A DNA stretch of 10,095 nucleotides from an uncultured Helcococcus sp. (GCA_947253305.1 CAMXYZ010000033.1:1-10095), one strand, 5' to 3'; positions 1 through 7,764 are shown, counted from the stretch's first letter. Notes: generated from the sequence alone by a model not told the origin. Made by a program: numbers and translations.

Positions 1-52
1 CATACGAGATTGTCTCTTGTCTCGTGGGCTCGGAGATGTGTATAAGAGACAG
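1..52 (+). other. Residual Illumina Nextera i7 adapter (not genomic)
   Basis: The sequence reads as three adapter parts in order. Bases 1-10 are the end of the P7 primer (CATACGAGAT). Bases 11-18 are an octamer in the index position. Bases 19-52 are the Nextera read-2 transposon adapter, ending in the 19-base Tn5 mosaic end (34-52, AGATGTGTATAAGAGACAG). The agreement with the known adapter is exact over both constant parts, and the spacing is exactly that of an 8-base index. This is library read-through left in the assembly, not a natural transposon. Genomic DNA begins at base 53. Confidence 0.98.
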
Positions 53-54
53 GA

Positions 55-1392
55 ATAGTGGAAGCGAATGAACTAAATGAAGTAAAAGACAATTTAAACA
101 GTGTTGAGAGTGAGATTAGAGAAGCTCAAGAACAGATAAACTCTTACGAAGATCATATCAATTCACAATCATTAATAAAAGATGACAAGCAAGCTGAATT
201 AGATAAGATAAAAAAAGAAGCATCTGAATTAGAGCAAAAAATAATCGCTATAAATCAAGAGATTCAACTTCAAATGGATAAAATCTATGAAATTGAACAA
301 AGTATAATAGATATCAATAACAAGATTAAAGAAAAAGAACTTGAAATTGAAACATTACAGAAAAAGATTGAATCTAATACAGAATTATTAAAACAAAGAT
401 TAGTAGTTATGTATAAATTAGGAGACGCATCTAAAATTGAAATTTTATTACAATCTTCAGATATCAATGATTTCTTAAGTAGAAATACTATGATGACTGT
501 TATTACAGAATATGATAAGAATTTAATTGAAACTTTAAAATCTGACAAGAAAGAAATGGAGAAATTACTTTCTGAATTAAATGGTCAGAAAAAAGTTTTA
601 GAAATAAATAAACAAAATGCTGAAAAAGAAAAGCAAAATTTAGAAGCTAAAGTTGAAGAACATAGAGTTTTATTTGAAGAGCTAAAAGCTAAAGAAAACG
701 AAAGATTTGAAGAACTTCAAGATTTAGAATCAAAAATAGTTGAATATCAAAACTTCTTGAACTCAAAGGTTGATGAAAGAGAAGGATTAGCAAGTAGAAA
801 AAATGAGCTTCAAGCTGAAATAACAAGAATTGAAAATGAGATTATGGAGCAAGAAAGAGCTGCTGAAGCGGCAAGAAAAGCTCAAAGAGAAGAAGAAGCT
901 AAAGCTGCTCAAGAAAGAGCGAGAAAGTTAGCAGAGGAATCTAGACAATCTCTTGAAGATAAAAGAAATGAACTTGAAGATATTAATAATCAAATGAATC
1001 GTGGCACAAAACTATTATGGCCAACTAGTGCAACGTGGATAACAAGTCCATATGGCTGGAGAGTTCATCCAATATTTGGGACTCCAAGATTCCATTCAGG
1101 TGTAGATATTGCAGGACCATTTGGTACACCAATTTATGCTGCAGAAGATGGAGTTGTTACTTATGCAGGTTGGGAAGGTGGATACGGTAATGTTATATAT
1201 ATAAAACATGATAATGGCTTAGTTACTGTATATGCGCACTTAGGTGGACACTTTGTAAGTACCGGACAAAGAGTAAGTAGAGGACAACACATTGCTCCAA
1301 TGGGAAGTTCTGGAAACTCAACAGGGCCACATCTACATTTTGAAGTTCAAATTAATGGAGTGACACAAGAACCATTAGACTATATTAGATAA
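55..1392 (+). CDS. Coiled-coil M23 (LytM) peptidoglycan endopeptidase, 5'-truncated
   Basis: This is a secreted murein hydrolase of the EnvC/CwlO-like architecture, missing its N-terminus because the contig starts inside it. Residue numbers below count from the GTG at 58, which is probably not the real start: the frame stays open back to the adapter junction, there is no ribosome binding site, and no signal peptide is present. Residues 1 to about 225 are heptad-rich coiled coil. They contain the conserved RLVVMYKLG block (114-122) followed by a 'DFLSR'-type segment, typical of CwlO-like N-terminal domains. Residues 262-298 are a charged Ala/Glu/Arg-rich helix. The M23 domain runs from about W321 to the end, with H346 and D350 (HxxxD), H394, and H425/H427 (HxH) all present. 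The metal site therefore looks intact, so it should cleave peptidoglycan cross-bridges outside the membrane. In related genomes ftsE/ftsX commonly lie upstream of such genes; here that region is missing. A terminator follows. Confidence 0.93.
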   Translation: MVEANELNEVKDNLNSVESEIREAQEQINSYEDHINSQSLIKDDKQAELDKIKKEASELEQKIIAINQEIQLQMDKIYEIEQSIIDINNKIKEKELEIETLQKKIESNTELLKQRLVVMYKLGDASKIEILLQSSDINDFLSRNTMMTVITEYDKNLIETLKSDKKEMEKLLSELNGQKKVLEINKQNAEKEKQNLEAKVEEHRVLFEELKAKENERFEELQDLESKIVEYQNFLNSKVDEREGLASRKNELQAEITRIENEIMEQERAAEAARKAQREEEAKAAQERARKLAEESRQSLEDKRNELEDINNQMNRGTKLLWPTSATWITSPYGWRVHPIFGTPRFHSGVDIAGPFGTPIYAAEDGVVTYAGWEGGYGNVIYIKHDNGLVTVYAHLGGHFVSTGQRVSRGQHIAPMGSSGNSTGPHLHFEVQINGVTQEPLDYIR

Positions 1393-1425
1393 ATAAATTT
1401 TATAAGAAATATAATAAAAATGATG

Positions 1426-1457
1426 AGGATATAATGAAAACACATTATATCCTTTTT
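1426..1457 (+). terminator. Rho-independent terminator after the M23 peptidase gene
   Basis: A perfect 11-base-pair stem joins 1426-1436 (AGGATATAATG) to 1443-1453 (CATTATATCCT), with a six-base loop (AAAACA). The descending arm runs directly into a T5 tract (1453-1457), and an A-tract (1416-1420) lies upstream. It begins 33 bases after the peptidase stop codon, so it should end that transcript and separate it from the downstream protease gene. Confidence 0.88.
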
Positions 1458-1529
1458 GTATGCTATATATATTATATATTTAATAATAATTAAATTACTA
1501 AATATTAAAAATTTTAAAAAGAACAAATT

Positions 1530-1558
1530 TTCTATATATTAATAATATATGTTAAAAT
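1530..1558 (+). promoter_or_regulatory. Possible sigma-A promoter for the S41 protease gene
   Basis: A TG-T-TAAAAT extended -10 element (hexamer 1553-1558) lies 36 bases before the ATG at 1594. Seventeen bases upstream of the hexamer, 1530-1535 is TTCTAT, a poor -35. The gap from 1458 to 1580 has only ten G or C bases in 123, so many chance -10-like hexamers exist and the exact choice is uncertain. A promoter somewhere here is expected because a strong terminator precedes it. Confidence 0.35.
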
Positions 1559-1593
1559 ATATATTGATATATTTAGTTTAGAAAAGAGGAATT

Positions 1594-2838
1594 ATGAATA
1601 AATCAGTTAAGAGATTAGTATTGATTTTAGTTGCAATATTGATTAGTATCTTGTCATTTTCTTTAGGTAGAAATTCAACATTTAGAAAAGCAGATATTTC
1701 TCAAACAAATGAAATAGAAACAAATGAATCAGATAGATCAGATAAAACAAATGATCCAAGATTTAAAACTGTAAATCAAAATATCATTTCTTTATATAAT
1801 AGAATTAATAAAGATTTTCTATTTGATTTTGATGAAGAAAAAGCAGAAGAGGGTATATACAAAGGAATACTAGAATCACTAGATGACCCATATTCTGTTT
1901 ACTATAATGAAAAAGAGTTTAAAGAATTAAATGAGCATACCTCTGGAGAATTTGGTGGGATTGGAATACAAGTGAGTCCTGCAAATGGTGATTTAATTGA
2001 AGTTATATCTCCAATAAAAGATACTCCTGGTGAAAAAGCGGGAATACAAAGTGGAGACAAGATTTTAGAAATTAATGGAGAAGCGTTTTTCTCAAAAGAT
2101 TTAGATAAGGCTGTTGGAGTTATGAGAGGCGAACCTGGCACTACTGTAAATTTAAAAATTAAAAGAGGTGAAGGGGAATCTTCAGAAATAATTGATTTAA
2201 CAATTGAAAGAGCAATAATTAGTGTTGATTCTGTATTTCCCAAAATGTTAGAAAATAATATTGGATATATATTATTGACAGGATTCCAAGAACATACAGG
2301 TAGAGACTTTATAAAAGCGTATGAACAGTTAAAAAATGAAGGAGCTACATCAATTATTTTAGACTTAAGAAACAATCCTGGTGGACTACTAGAATCCTGT
2401 ATGCAAATAGCTGACTATTTAATGGACAAAGGTACAGTAATAAATGTTAGATATAAAGATGGTTCATCAGATACTTATGAAACTGAAGATGGCTCAGATA
2501 AACTTCCATTAGTAACTCTAATAAATGAAGGTTCTGCATCAGCTTCTGAAGTATTATCTGGAGCGTTACAAGATCATAAAAGAAGTGAGATAGTTGGGAA
2601 AACATCATATGGAAAGGGAATTATACAAAATGTATATCCTATAAATATGAATGGTAAAGCAGAAGGAATGAAATTAACTATAGCAGAATTTTACACACCG
2701 AATAATAATCAAATTCACGGAGTGGGTATCAAGCCTGATTATGAGGTGGAAATACCGAAAGATGTGAAAAATATAGGGGTAGAGAATTTAGAAAATGACA
2801 CTCAATTACAAAAGGCTATAGAATTATTAAATAAATAG
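1594..2838 (+). CDS. S41-family carboxy-terminal processing protease (CtpA/CtpB-like), membrane-anchored, PDZ domain
   Basis: This is a serine protease of the C-terminal processing (tail-specific) family, which cleaves extracytoplasmic proteins near their C-termini. A basic N-terminus and one hydrophobic helix (about residues 8-24) should anchor it, with the rest outside the membrane. A PDZ domain starts near G118-G124 (GEFGGIGIQV) and extends to about 205, including the 'AGIQSGDKILEING' core. The S41 fold follows, with the conserved 'DLRNNPGG' block. The catalytic serine is S316 in GSASASE, the general base is K341 in SYGKG, and Q345 lies four residues later; this S-x24-K-x3-Q spacing is diagnostic. 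The 414-residue length is normal for the family. The ATG at 1594 is preceded by AGAGGA at short spacing and gives a sensible anchor. It is probably first in an operon with uvrB and uvrA. The natural substrate cannot be told from sequence; nearby wall-hydrolase genes suggest, but do not show, an envelope role. Confidence 0.93.
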   Translation: MNKSVKRLVLILVAILISILSFSLGRNSTFRKADISQTNEIETNESDRSDKTNDPRFKTVNQNIISLYNRINKDFLFDFDEEKAEEGIYKGILESLDDPYSVYYNEKEFKELNEHTSGEFGGIGIQVSPANGDLIEVISPIKDTPGEKAGIQSGDKILEINGEAFFSKDLDKAVGVMRGEPGTTVNLKIKRGEGESSEIIDLTIERAIISVDSVFPKMLENNIGYILLTGFQEHTGRDFIKAYEQLKNEGATSIILDLRNNPGGLLESCMQIADYLMDKGTVINVRYKDGSSDTYETEDGSDKLPLVTLINEGSASASEVLSGALQDHKRSEIVGKTSYGKGIIQNVYPINMNGKAEGMKLTIAEFYTPNNNQIHGVGIKPDYEVEIPKDVKNIGVENLENDTQLQKAIELLNK

Positions 2839-2844
2839 ATTTGA

Positions 2845-2872
2845 TAAAGTGGTGTATTATTGCACCACTTTA
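2845..2872 (+). terminator. Terminator-like stem-loop between the protease gene and uvrB, weak U-tract
   Basis: A perfect stem joins 2845-2854 (TAAAGTGGTG) to 2863-2872 (CACCACTTTA), with an eight-base loop. Only three T's follow before the sequence turns to AAATTATAG. It is therefore a poor or partial intrinsic terminator, or a processing or stabilising hairpin. It ends 19 bases before the uvrB start and just ahead of its ribosome binding site, so it could lower uvrBA expression relative to the upstream gene. No convincing separate uvrB promoter is visible in the 53-base gap. Confidence 0.5.
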
Positions 2873-2891
2873 AATTATAGAAAGGAAAATA

Positions 2892-4865
2892 ATGAAACTA
2901 TTCGATTTGAAATCTAAATTTGAACCAATGGGGGATCAACCAAATGCTATTAAAACTTTAGTAGAAGGTTTAAATAAAGGGGATAAATTTCAAACATTAA
3001 AGGGAGTAACTGGTTCTGGTAAGACCTTTACAATGGCTAATATAATAAATGAAACTGGAAGACCAACTCTTGTGTTAGCTCATAATAAAACTCTTGCATA
3101 TCAACTATATCAAGAGTTTTTAGAGTTTTTCCCAAATGACTATGTTGAATACTTTGTTTCTTATTATGACTATTATCAACCAGAAGCATATGTGTTTGCG
3201 ACAGACACGTATATAGCTAAAGATTCATCTGTAAATGACGAAATAGATAAGATGCGACATTCAGCTACTGCAGCATTGGCAGAGCATAGAAATGTAATAA
3301 TAGTGTCTTCAGTTTCATGTATTTATGGATTGGGAGATCCTATTGATTATGAGAAGATGACGGTATCACTTAGACAAGGTCAAGAAATTGAGCGTGATGA
3401 AGTATTAAAAAAACTGATTAATATACAATTTGAGAGAAATGATATAGATTTTTCTCGTGCAACATTTAGAGTTAGAGGAGATGTTGTAGAGATATTTCCA
3501 GCTGATGCAACTGAGAATGTATATAGAGTTGAGTTTTTTGGAGATGAAATAGATAGAATTTCTGAAATCAACTATCTAACCGGGGAAGTTGTGAATTTAC
3601 TCAAACATATATTAATATTTCCAGCTTCACATTATGCAACATCTCGAGATAAAATAAGTGCTGCTGTTAAAACTATTGAAATTGAACTTCAAGAAAGATT
3701 GAAAGAATTAAAAGATCAGAACAAGTTATTAGAGGCTCAAAGATTAGAGCAAAGAACTTTATATGATATTGAAATGCTTACAGAAGTTGGTTTCGTATCT
3801 GGCATTGAAAACTATTCTAGACATCTTAGTCAAAGACCAGCGGGATCAAGACCATATACACTATTAGACTATTTTCCAGAAGATTGGTTATTAATGGTAG
3901 ATGAATCTCATGTAACACTTCCTCAAGTTGGTGGTATGTATGAAGGGGATAGGTCCAGAAAGCAAAACTTAGTAGATTACGGATTTAGATTACCTTCGGC
4001 TTTAGATAATAGACCTCTGAAATTCAATGAATTTGAATCATTAATCAATCAGGCTATATTTGTATCAGCTACACCTGCAGAATATGAGAAAGAACATCAA
4101 AGCATTGAAGTAGAACAAATAATTAGACCAACAGGATTATTAGATCCAATTGTAGAAGTAAGGCCTACAAAAAATCAAATTGATGATTTAATTAATGAAA
4201 TTAGAGAAAACACAGAAAAAGGATATAGAACATTAGTTACAACGACTACAAAGAGACTTGCTGAGGACTTATCTGATTTTATGAAGGAATTAGATATGAA
4301 AGTAACTTATCTTCACTCTGATATAGATACTATTGAAAGGGTTGAGATATTAAGAGACTTAAGACTAGGGACTTACGATGTATTAGTAGGTATTAATCTA
4401 CTAAGAGAAGGGCTAGATTTGCCAGAGGTTTCATTAATTGCAATTTTAGATGCTGATAAGGAAGGATTCTTGAGGTCTGAAAGATCTTTAATTCAGATTA
4501 TTGGTAGAGCAGCTAGAAATGAAAATGGTAGAGTAATAATGTATGGAGATACTATTACAAAATCTATGGAAAAAGCTATTACAGAAACTAATAGGAGAAG
4601 ATCTATACAAGAAAAATATAATAAAGAGCATGGGGTTGTACCAAAATCTATTATAAAAGATATTACAGATATTGTCACAGTATCAATGGCAGCAGAAGAT
4701 GAAGTTGATTATGGAGATACAAGTTTAATTAATAGTGAGCAATTACATGAAATTATTGTTAATTTAGAAAAAGAAATGATTAGTGCTGCTGAAATTTTAG
4801 ATTTTGAGAGAGCTGCTAATTTAAGAGATGAAATAAGAAAATTAAAGAATGAATACGGAATATAG
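2892..4865 (+). CDS. uvrB: Excinuclease ABC subunit B (UvrB)
   Basis: UvrB is the central subunit of bacterial nucleotide excision repair. It receives damaged DNA from UvrA, inserts a beta-hairpin to verify the lesion, and recruits UvrC for dual incision. The protein has 657 residues, close to the usual 660-670. Visible motifs are Walker A GVTGSGKT (38-45), the aromatic beta-hairpin region beginning YYDYYQPEAY (91-100), the DExx-box VDESH (336-340), SATP, and helicase motif VI QIIGRAARN (535-543). The C-terminal UVR motif (about 622-655, rich in Glu, Arg and Ala) is the UvrC-binding coiled coil. AAAGGA lies just before the ATG. The stop codon is nine bases before uvrA, so the two are cotranscribed. 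No LexA box is evident directly upstream; only a poor match lies before the S41 gene. Confidence 0.99.
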   Translation: MKLFDLKSKFEPMGDQPNAIKTLVEGLNKGDKFQTLKGVTGSGKTFTMANIINETGRPTLVLAHNKTLAYQLYQEFLEFFPNDYVEYFVSYYDYYQPEAYVFATDTYIAKDSSVNDEIDKMRHSATAALAEHRNVIIVSSVSCIYGLGDPIDYEKMTVSLRQGQEIERDEVLKKLINIQFERNDIDFSRATFRVRGDVVEIFPADATENVYRVEFFGDEIDRISEINYLTGEVVNLLKHILIFPASHYATSRDKISAAVKTIEIELQERLKELKDQNKLLEAQRLEQRTLYDIEMLTEVGFVSGIENYSRHLSQRPAGSRPYTLLDYFPEDWLLMVDESHVTLPQVGGMYEGDRSRKQNLVDYGFRLPSALDNRPLKFNEFESLINQAIFVSATPAEYEKEHQSIEVEQIIRPTGLLDPIVEVRPTKNQIDDLINEIRENTEKGYRTLVTTTTKRLAEDLSDFMKELDMKVTYLHSDIDTIERVEILRDLRLGTYDVLVGINLLREGLDLPEVSLIAILDADKEGFLRSERSLIQIIGRAARNENGRVIMYGDTITKSMEKAITETNRRRSIQEKYNKEHGVVPKSIIKDITDIVTVSMAAEDEVDYGDTSLINSEQLHEIIVNLEKEMISAAEILDFERAANLRDEIRKLKNEYGI

Positions 4866-4874
4866 AGAGGTAAA

Positions 4875-7709
4875 ATGAGTTTAGAAAATATAGTAATAAA
4901 AGATGCTAGAGTGAATAATTTAAGACATATCGATCTAGAATTGCCGAGAGATAAGATGATTGTTTTTACCGGTCTATCAGGTTCTGGTAAATCATCATTA
5001 GCATTTGACACAATTTATGCTGAAGGGCAAAGAAGATATGTGGAGTCTTTATCATCTTATGCCAGACAATTTTTGGGGCAAATGGACAAACCAGATGTTG
5101 AATCAATCGAGGGATTATCACCAGCCATTTCAATCGATCAAAAAACTACAAATAGAAATCCTAGATCGACAGTAGGTACAGTTACCGAAATATACGATTA
5201 CTTAAGACTTTTATTTGCTAAAGTAGGGATACCTCATTGTCCAGTTTGTGGAAAAGAAATTGTGGCGATGTCAGTGGATCAAATGGTCGATAGAATTATG
5301 AATTTAGACGAAAGAGACAGAATACTTATTTTAGCGCCTATAATAATTGGTAAAAAAGGTCAACATGTAAAACTTTTAGAAAATATTAGAAAACAAGGAT
5401 TTTCAAGAGTAAAAATTGATGGGGAAATCTTGGATATCACCGTTGACGAAATAGATTTAGAAAAAAATAAAAAACACGATATATCGATTGTTGTGGACAG
5501 ACTAGTAATTAAGGAAGGAATTGAATCTAGGCTAACAGGATCTTTAGAAACAGCTTTAGATTTGGCTGATGGGAAAGTTACAATTGAAGTATTAGATAAA
5601 GAAGAATTCACTATGTCTTCTTCACTTTCTTGTCCAGACGGACATATGTCTTTAGGTGAAATAAGTCCAAGAATGTTTTCATTTAATGCTCCCTATGGAG
5701 CTTGTGAAACCTGTGATGGACTAGGATATAAAAAAGATGTTGATATAGAATTAGTATTTGATGAAGAATTATCTTTTAACGAAGGCGGATTTAGAGCATT
5801 TGCTAATTCTAAAAAAGGAACATATTATTATGAAATATTCAAAGAAATATTTAAAAGATATGATTTTGATATGGATACTCCTTTTTCAGAAGCTCCAAAA
5901 GAATTGATAGATGAGATATTAAACGGTTCTAGAGAATCTGTACGAATTACATTTGCTTCAAATTTTGGTGGTAATTCTGGGGGTAGAACAAAAACTATAC
6001 TTTGGGAAGGATTAAGAAATAATCTTAAGAGAAGGATGAATACAACATTTTCTCAAGCTCAAAAAGAAAAGATTGAGGAATTAATGGCAGAAATTCCGTG
6101 CGAGACATGTCATGGTAAGAAGTTAAAACCAGAGATTCTTGCTATTACAGTTATGGATAAAAGCATAATAGATGTAACTGATTTATCTATAGAAGAAGCG
6201 TATAATTGGGCTGAATCAATCGAGCTTAGTCCTCAAAATATGATGATTGCAGAACCAATTGTTAAAGAAATTAAGGCGAGATTAAAATTCTTAATCGATG
6301 TAGGTCTTAATTACTTAACTATGTCAAGAGCAGCAGGTACACTATCTGGAGGAGAATCTCAAAGGATAAGACTTGCTACACAAATTGGTGCGGGACTAGT
6401 TGGAGTTGTATATGTCTTAGACGAACCAAGTATAGGATTACATCAAAGAGATAATGAAAAATTATTATATTCTTTAAGAAATCTAACTGATTTAGGAAAT
6501 ACATTAATAGTTGTAGAGCACGACGAGGATACTATGAAAGTATCTGATCTAATAGTAGACATTGGACCAGGAGCAGGACTTCATGGTGGCAAGATAGTTT
6601 TTAAAGGAACATATGAAGAAATTCTAAAAGATAAAAATTCAATTACCGGTCAATATTTATCAGGTGCAAAATCTATAGCAATTCCAAAGGAAAGAAGAAA
6701 ACCAAAAGGATTTATTGAAGTTAAGGGTGCTAGAGAGAATAATCTAAAAAACATTAATGCAAAATTTCCATTAGGTACATTAACATTAGTTACTGGTGTG
6801 TCTGGTTCAGGAAAATCTTCATTAGTAAATCAAATATTTTACACTGGACTAATGAAGAAATTACACGACTCTAGACAAAGACCTGGACAACATGACGAGA
6901 TAGTTGGATATGAACAAATCGATAAGATTATTCAAATAGATCAAAGTCCGATAGGTCGAACACCGAGATCAAATCCTGCAACTTATACTAAAACCTTTGA
7001 TCATATTCGAGATGTGTTTGCGATGACAAATGAAGCGAAAATGAGAGGTTATGATAAGGGGAGATTTTCCTTCAATGTTAAAGGTGGAAGATGTGAAAAT
7101 TGTAGTGGAGATGGTGTGATTAAAGTAGAGATGCACTTTTTACCTGATGTGTATGTTCCATGTGAGGTTTGTGGTGGTAAAAGATATAATCGTGAAACAT
7201 TACAAGTTAAGTATAAAGATAAGAATATCGCAGATGTTTTAGATATGACTATAGAAGAAGCATTAGAATTCTTCAAAAATCATGAACCAATAAGAAAGAA
7301 ATTACAAACCTTAAATGATGTTGGACTATCATATATTAAACTTGGACAACCAAGTACACAATTATCCGGTGGGGAAGCTCAAAGAATTAAATTAGCTTCT
7401 GAGTTATCAAAGAGATCAACTGGAAATACATTATATCTATTAGATGAGCCTACAACGGGATTACATTCTGCCGATATTCATAAATTAGTAAAAGTATTAG
7501 ATGAATTGGTGGAAGGTGGAAACACAGTAGTAGTTATAGAACATAATCTTGATGTCATAAAAACAGCGGATTATATAATTGACTTAGGGCCAGAAGGCGG
7601 TGATGGTGGTGGACAAATTATTGCTGAAGGTACTCCAGAAGAAATAGTAAAAGTAAAAGAATCATATACAGGACAATTTTTAAAGCCTATATTATGGAGG
7701 GAAAAATAA
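4875..7709 (+). CDS. uvrA: Excinuclease ABC subunit A (UvrA)
   Basis: UvrA is the dimeric ABC-type ATPase that finds bulky DNA lesions and loads UvrB. It has 944 residues, the normal length. Two ATP-binding modules are complete: Walker A GLSGSGKS (33-40) and GVSGSGKS (641-648), signatures LSGGE (490-494 and 830-834), and Walker B VLDEP (514-518) and LLDEP (855-859). The DNA-binding zinc module of the second half is intact (C740, C743, C763, C766). The first-half module has C253, C277 and C280, but the expected Cys at 256 is Gly, with His at 257 (CPDGH) as a likely substitute ligand. Further CxxC pairs lie at 122/125 and 409/412. The ribosome binding site AGAGAGG overlaps the uvrB stop codon, consistent with coupled translation. 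uvrC is not in the window. No clear forward terminator follows. Confidence 0.99.
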   Translation: MSLENIVIKDARVNNLRHIDLELPRDKMIVFTGLSGSGKSSLAFDTIYAEGQRRYVESLSSYARQFLGQMDKPDVESIEGLSPAISIDQKTTNRNPRSTVGTVTEIYDYLRLLFAKVGIPHCPVCGKEIVAMSVDQMVDRIMNLDERDRILILAPIIIGKKGQHVKLLENIRKQGFSRVKIDGEILDITVDEIDLEKNKKHDISIVVDRLVIKEGIESRLTGSLETALDLADGKVTIEVLDKEEFTMSSSLSCPDGHMSLGEISPRMFSFNAPYGACETCDGLGYKKDVDIELVFDEELSFNEGGFRAFANSKKGTYYYEIFKEIFKRYDFDMDTPFSEAPKELIDEILNGSRESVRITFASNFGGNSGGRTKTILWEGLRNNLKRRMNTTFSQAQKEKIEELMAEIPCETCHGKKLKPEILAITVMDKSIIDVTDLSIEEAYNWAESIELSPQNMMIAEPIVKEIKARLKFLIDVGLNYLTMSRAAGTLSGGESQRIRLATQIGAGLVGVVYVLDEPSIGLHQRDNEKLLYSLRNLTDLGNTLIVVEHDEDTMKVSDLIVDIGPGAGLHGGKIVFKGTYEEILKDKNSITGQYLSGAKSIAIPKERRKPKGFIEVKGARENNLKNINAKFPLGTLTLVTGVSGSGKSSLVNQIFYTGLMKKLHDSRQRPGQHDEIVGYEQIDKIIQIDQSPIGRTPRSNPATYTKTFDHIRDVFAMTNEAKMRGYDKGRFSFNVKGGRCENCSGDGVIKVEMHFLPDVYVPCEVCGGKRYNRETLQVKYKDKNIADVLDMTIEEALEFFKNHEPIRKKLQTLNDVGLSYIKLGQPSTQLSGGEAQRIKLASELSKRSTGNTLYLLDEPTTGLHSADIHKLVKVLDELVEGGNTVVVIEHNLDVIKTADYIIDLGPEGGDGGGQIIAEGTPEEIVKVKESYTGQFLKPILWREK

Positions 7710-7711
7710 AG

Positions 7712-7729
7712 TTTTAGGGATACCTAAAA
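7712..7729. promoter_or_regulatory. DtxR/IdeR-like inverted repeat, probable metal-responsive operator
   Basis: TTTTAGG-GATA-CCTAAAA is a perfect 7+7 inverted repeat. Its core, TTAGG-N4-CCTAA (7714-7727), has the half-sites and spacing of the classical DtxR/IdeR box. It lies three bases after the uvrA stop and six bases upstream of the -35 of the metal-transporter promoter. It is followed by A's rather than T's, so it is not a forward terminator for uvrA. Binding by an MntR/DtxR-family repressor is inferred from the motif and the function of the downstream genes; no such regulator gene is in the window. Confidence 0.6.
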
Positions 7730-7735
7730 AAATAC

Positions 7736-7764
7736 TTTACAAAGACAAAATAATATGCTATACT
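7736..7764 (+). promoter_or_regulatory. Sigma-A promoter with extended -10 for the metal ABC transporter operon
   Basis: The -35 is TTTACA (7736-7741), one base from consensus. A 17-base spacer leads to the -10 TATACT (7759-7764), which is preceded by TG-C (7756-7758), giving an extended -10. Transcription should start near 7770-7771, leaving a leader of about 55 bases before the lipoprotein ATG. This is the best promoter in the window, and inverted repeats lie on both sides of it. Confidence 0.8.

Noticed and set aside
34..52. Tn5/IS50-like mosaic end as evidence of a natural transposon
   Set aside because: It is contiguous with the P7 tail and index position of a sequencing adapter; no transposase or second end is present.
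285..548. Reverse-strand open frame of 87 codons within the M23 gene
   Set aside because: It lies opposite a well-supported coding region, is low in complexity, and has no ribosome binding site. The other reverse-strand frames (for example 1902-2375, 4709-5011, 5360-5611 and 8535-8762) were rejected for the same reason.
1458..1593. AT-only repeats in the gap before the S41 gene, considered as an origin or satellite repeat
   Set aside because: There is no regular period, no DnaA-box cluster and no perfect long repeat; it is simply very AT-rich intergenic DNA.
7712..7729. Terminator for uvrA
   Set aside because: The stem is followed by A's on the forward strand, not T's, and better fits an operator motif.
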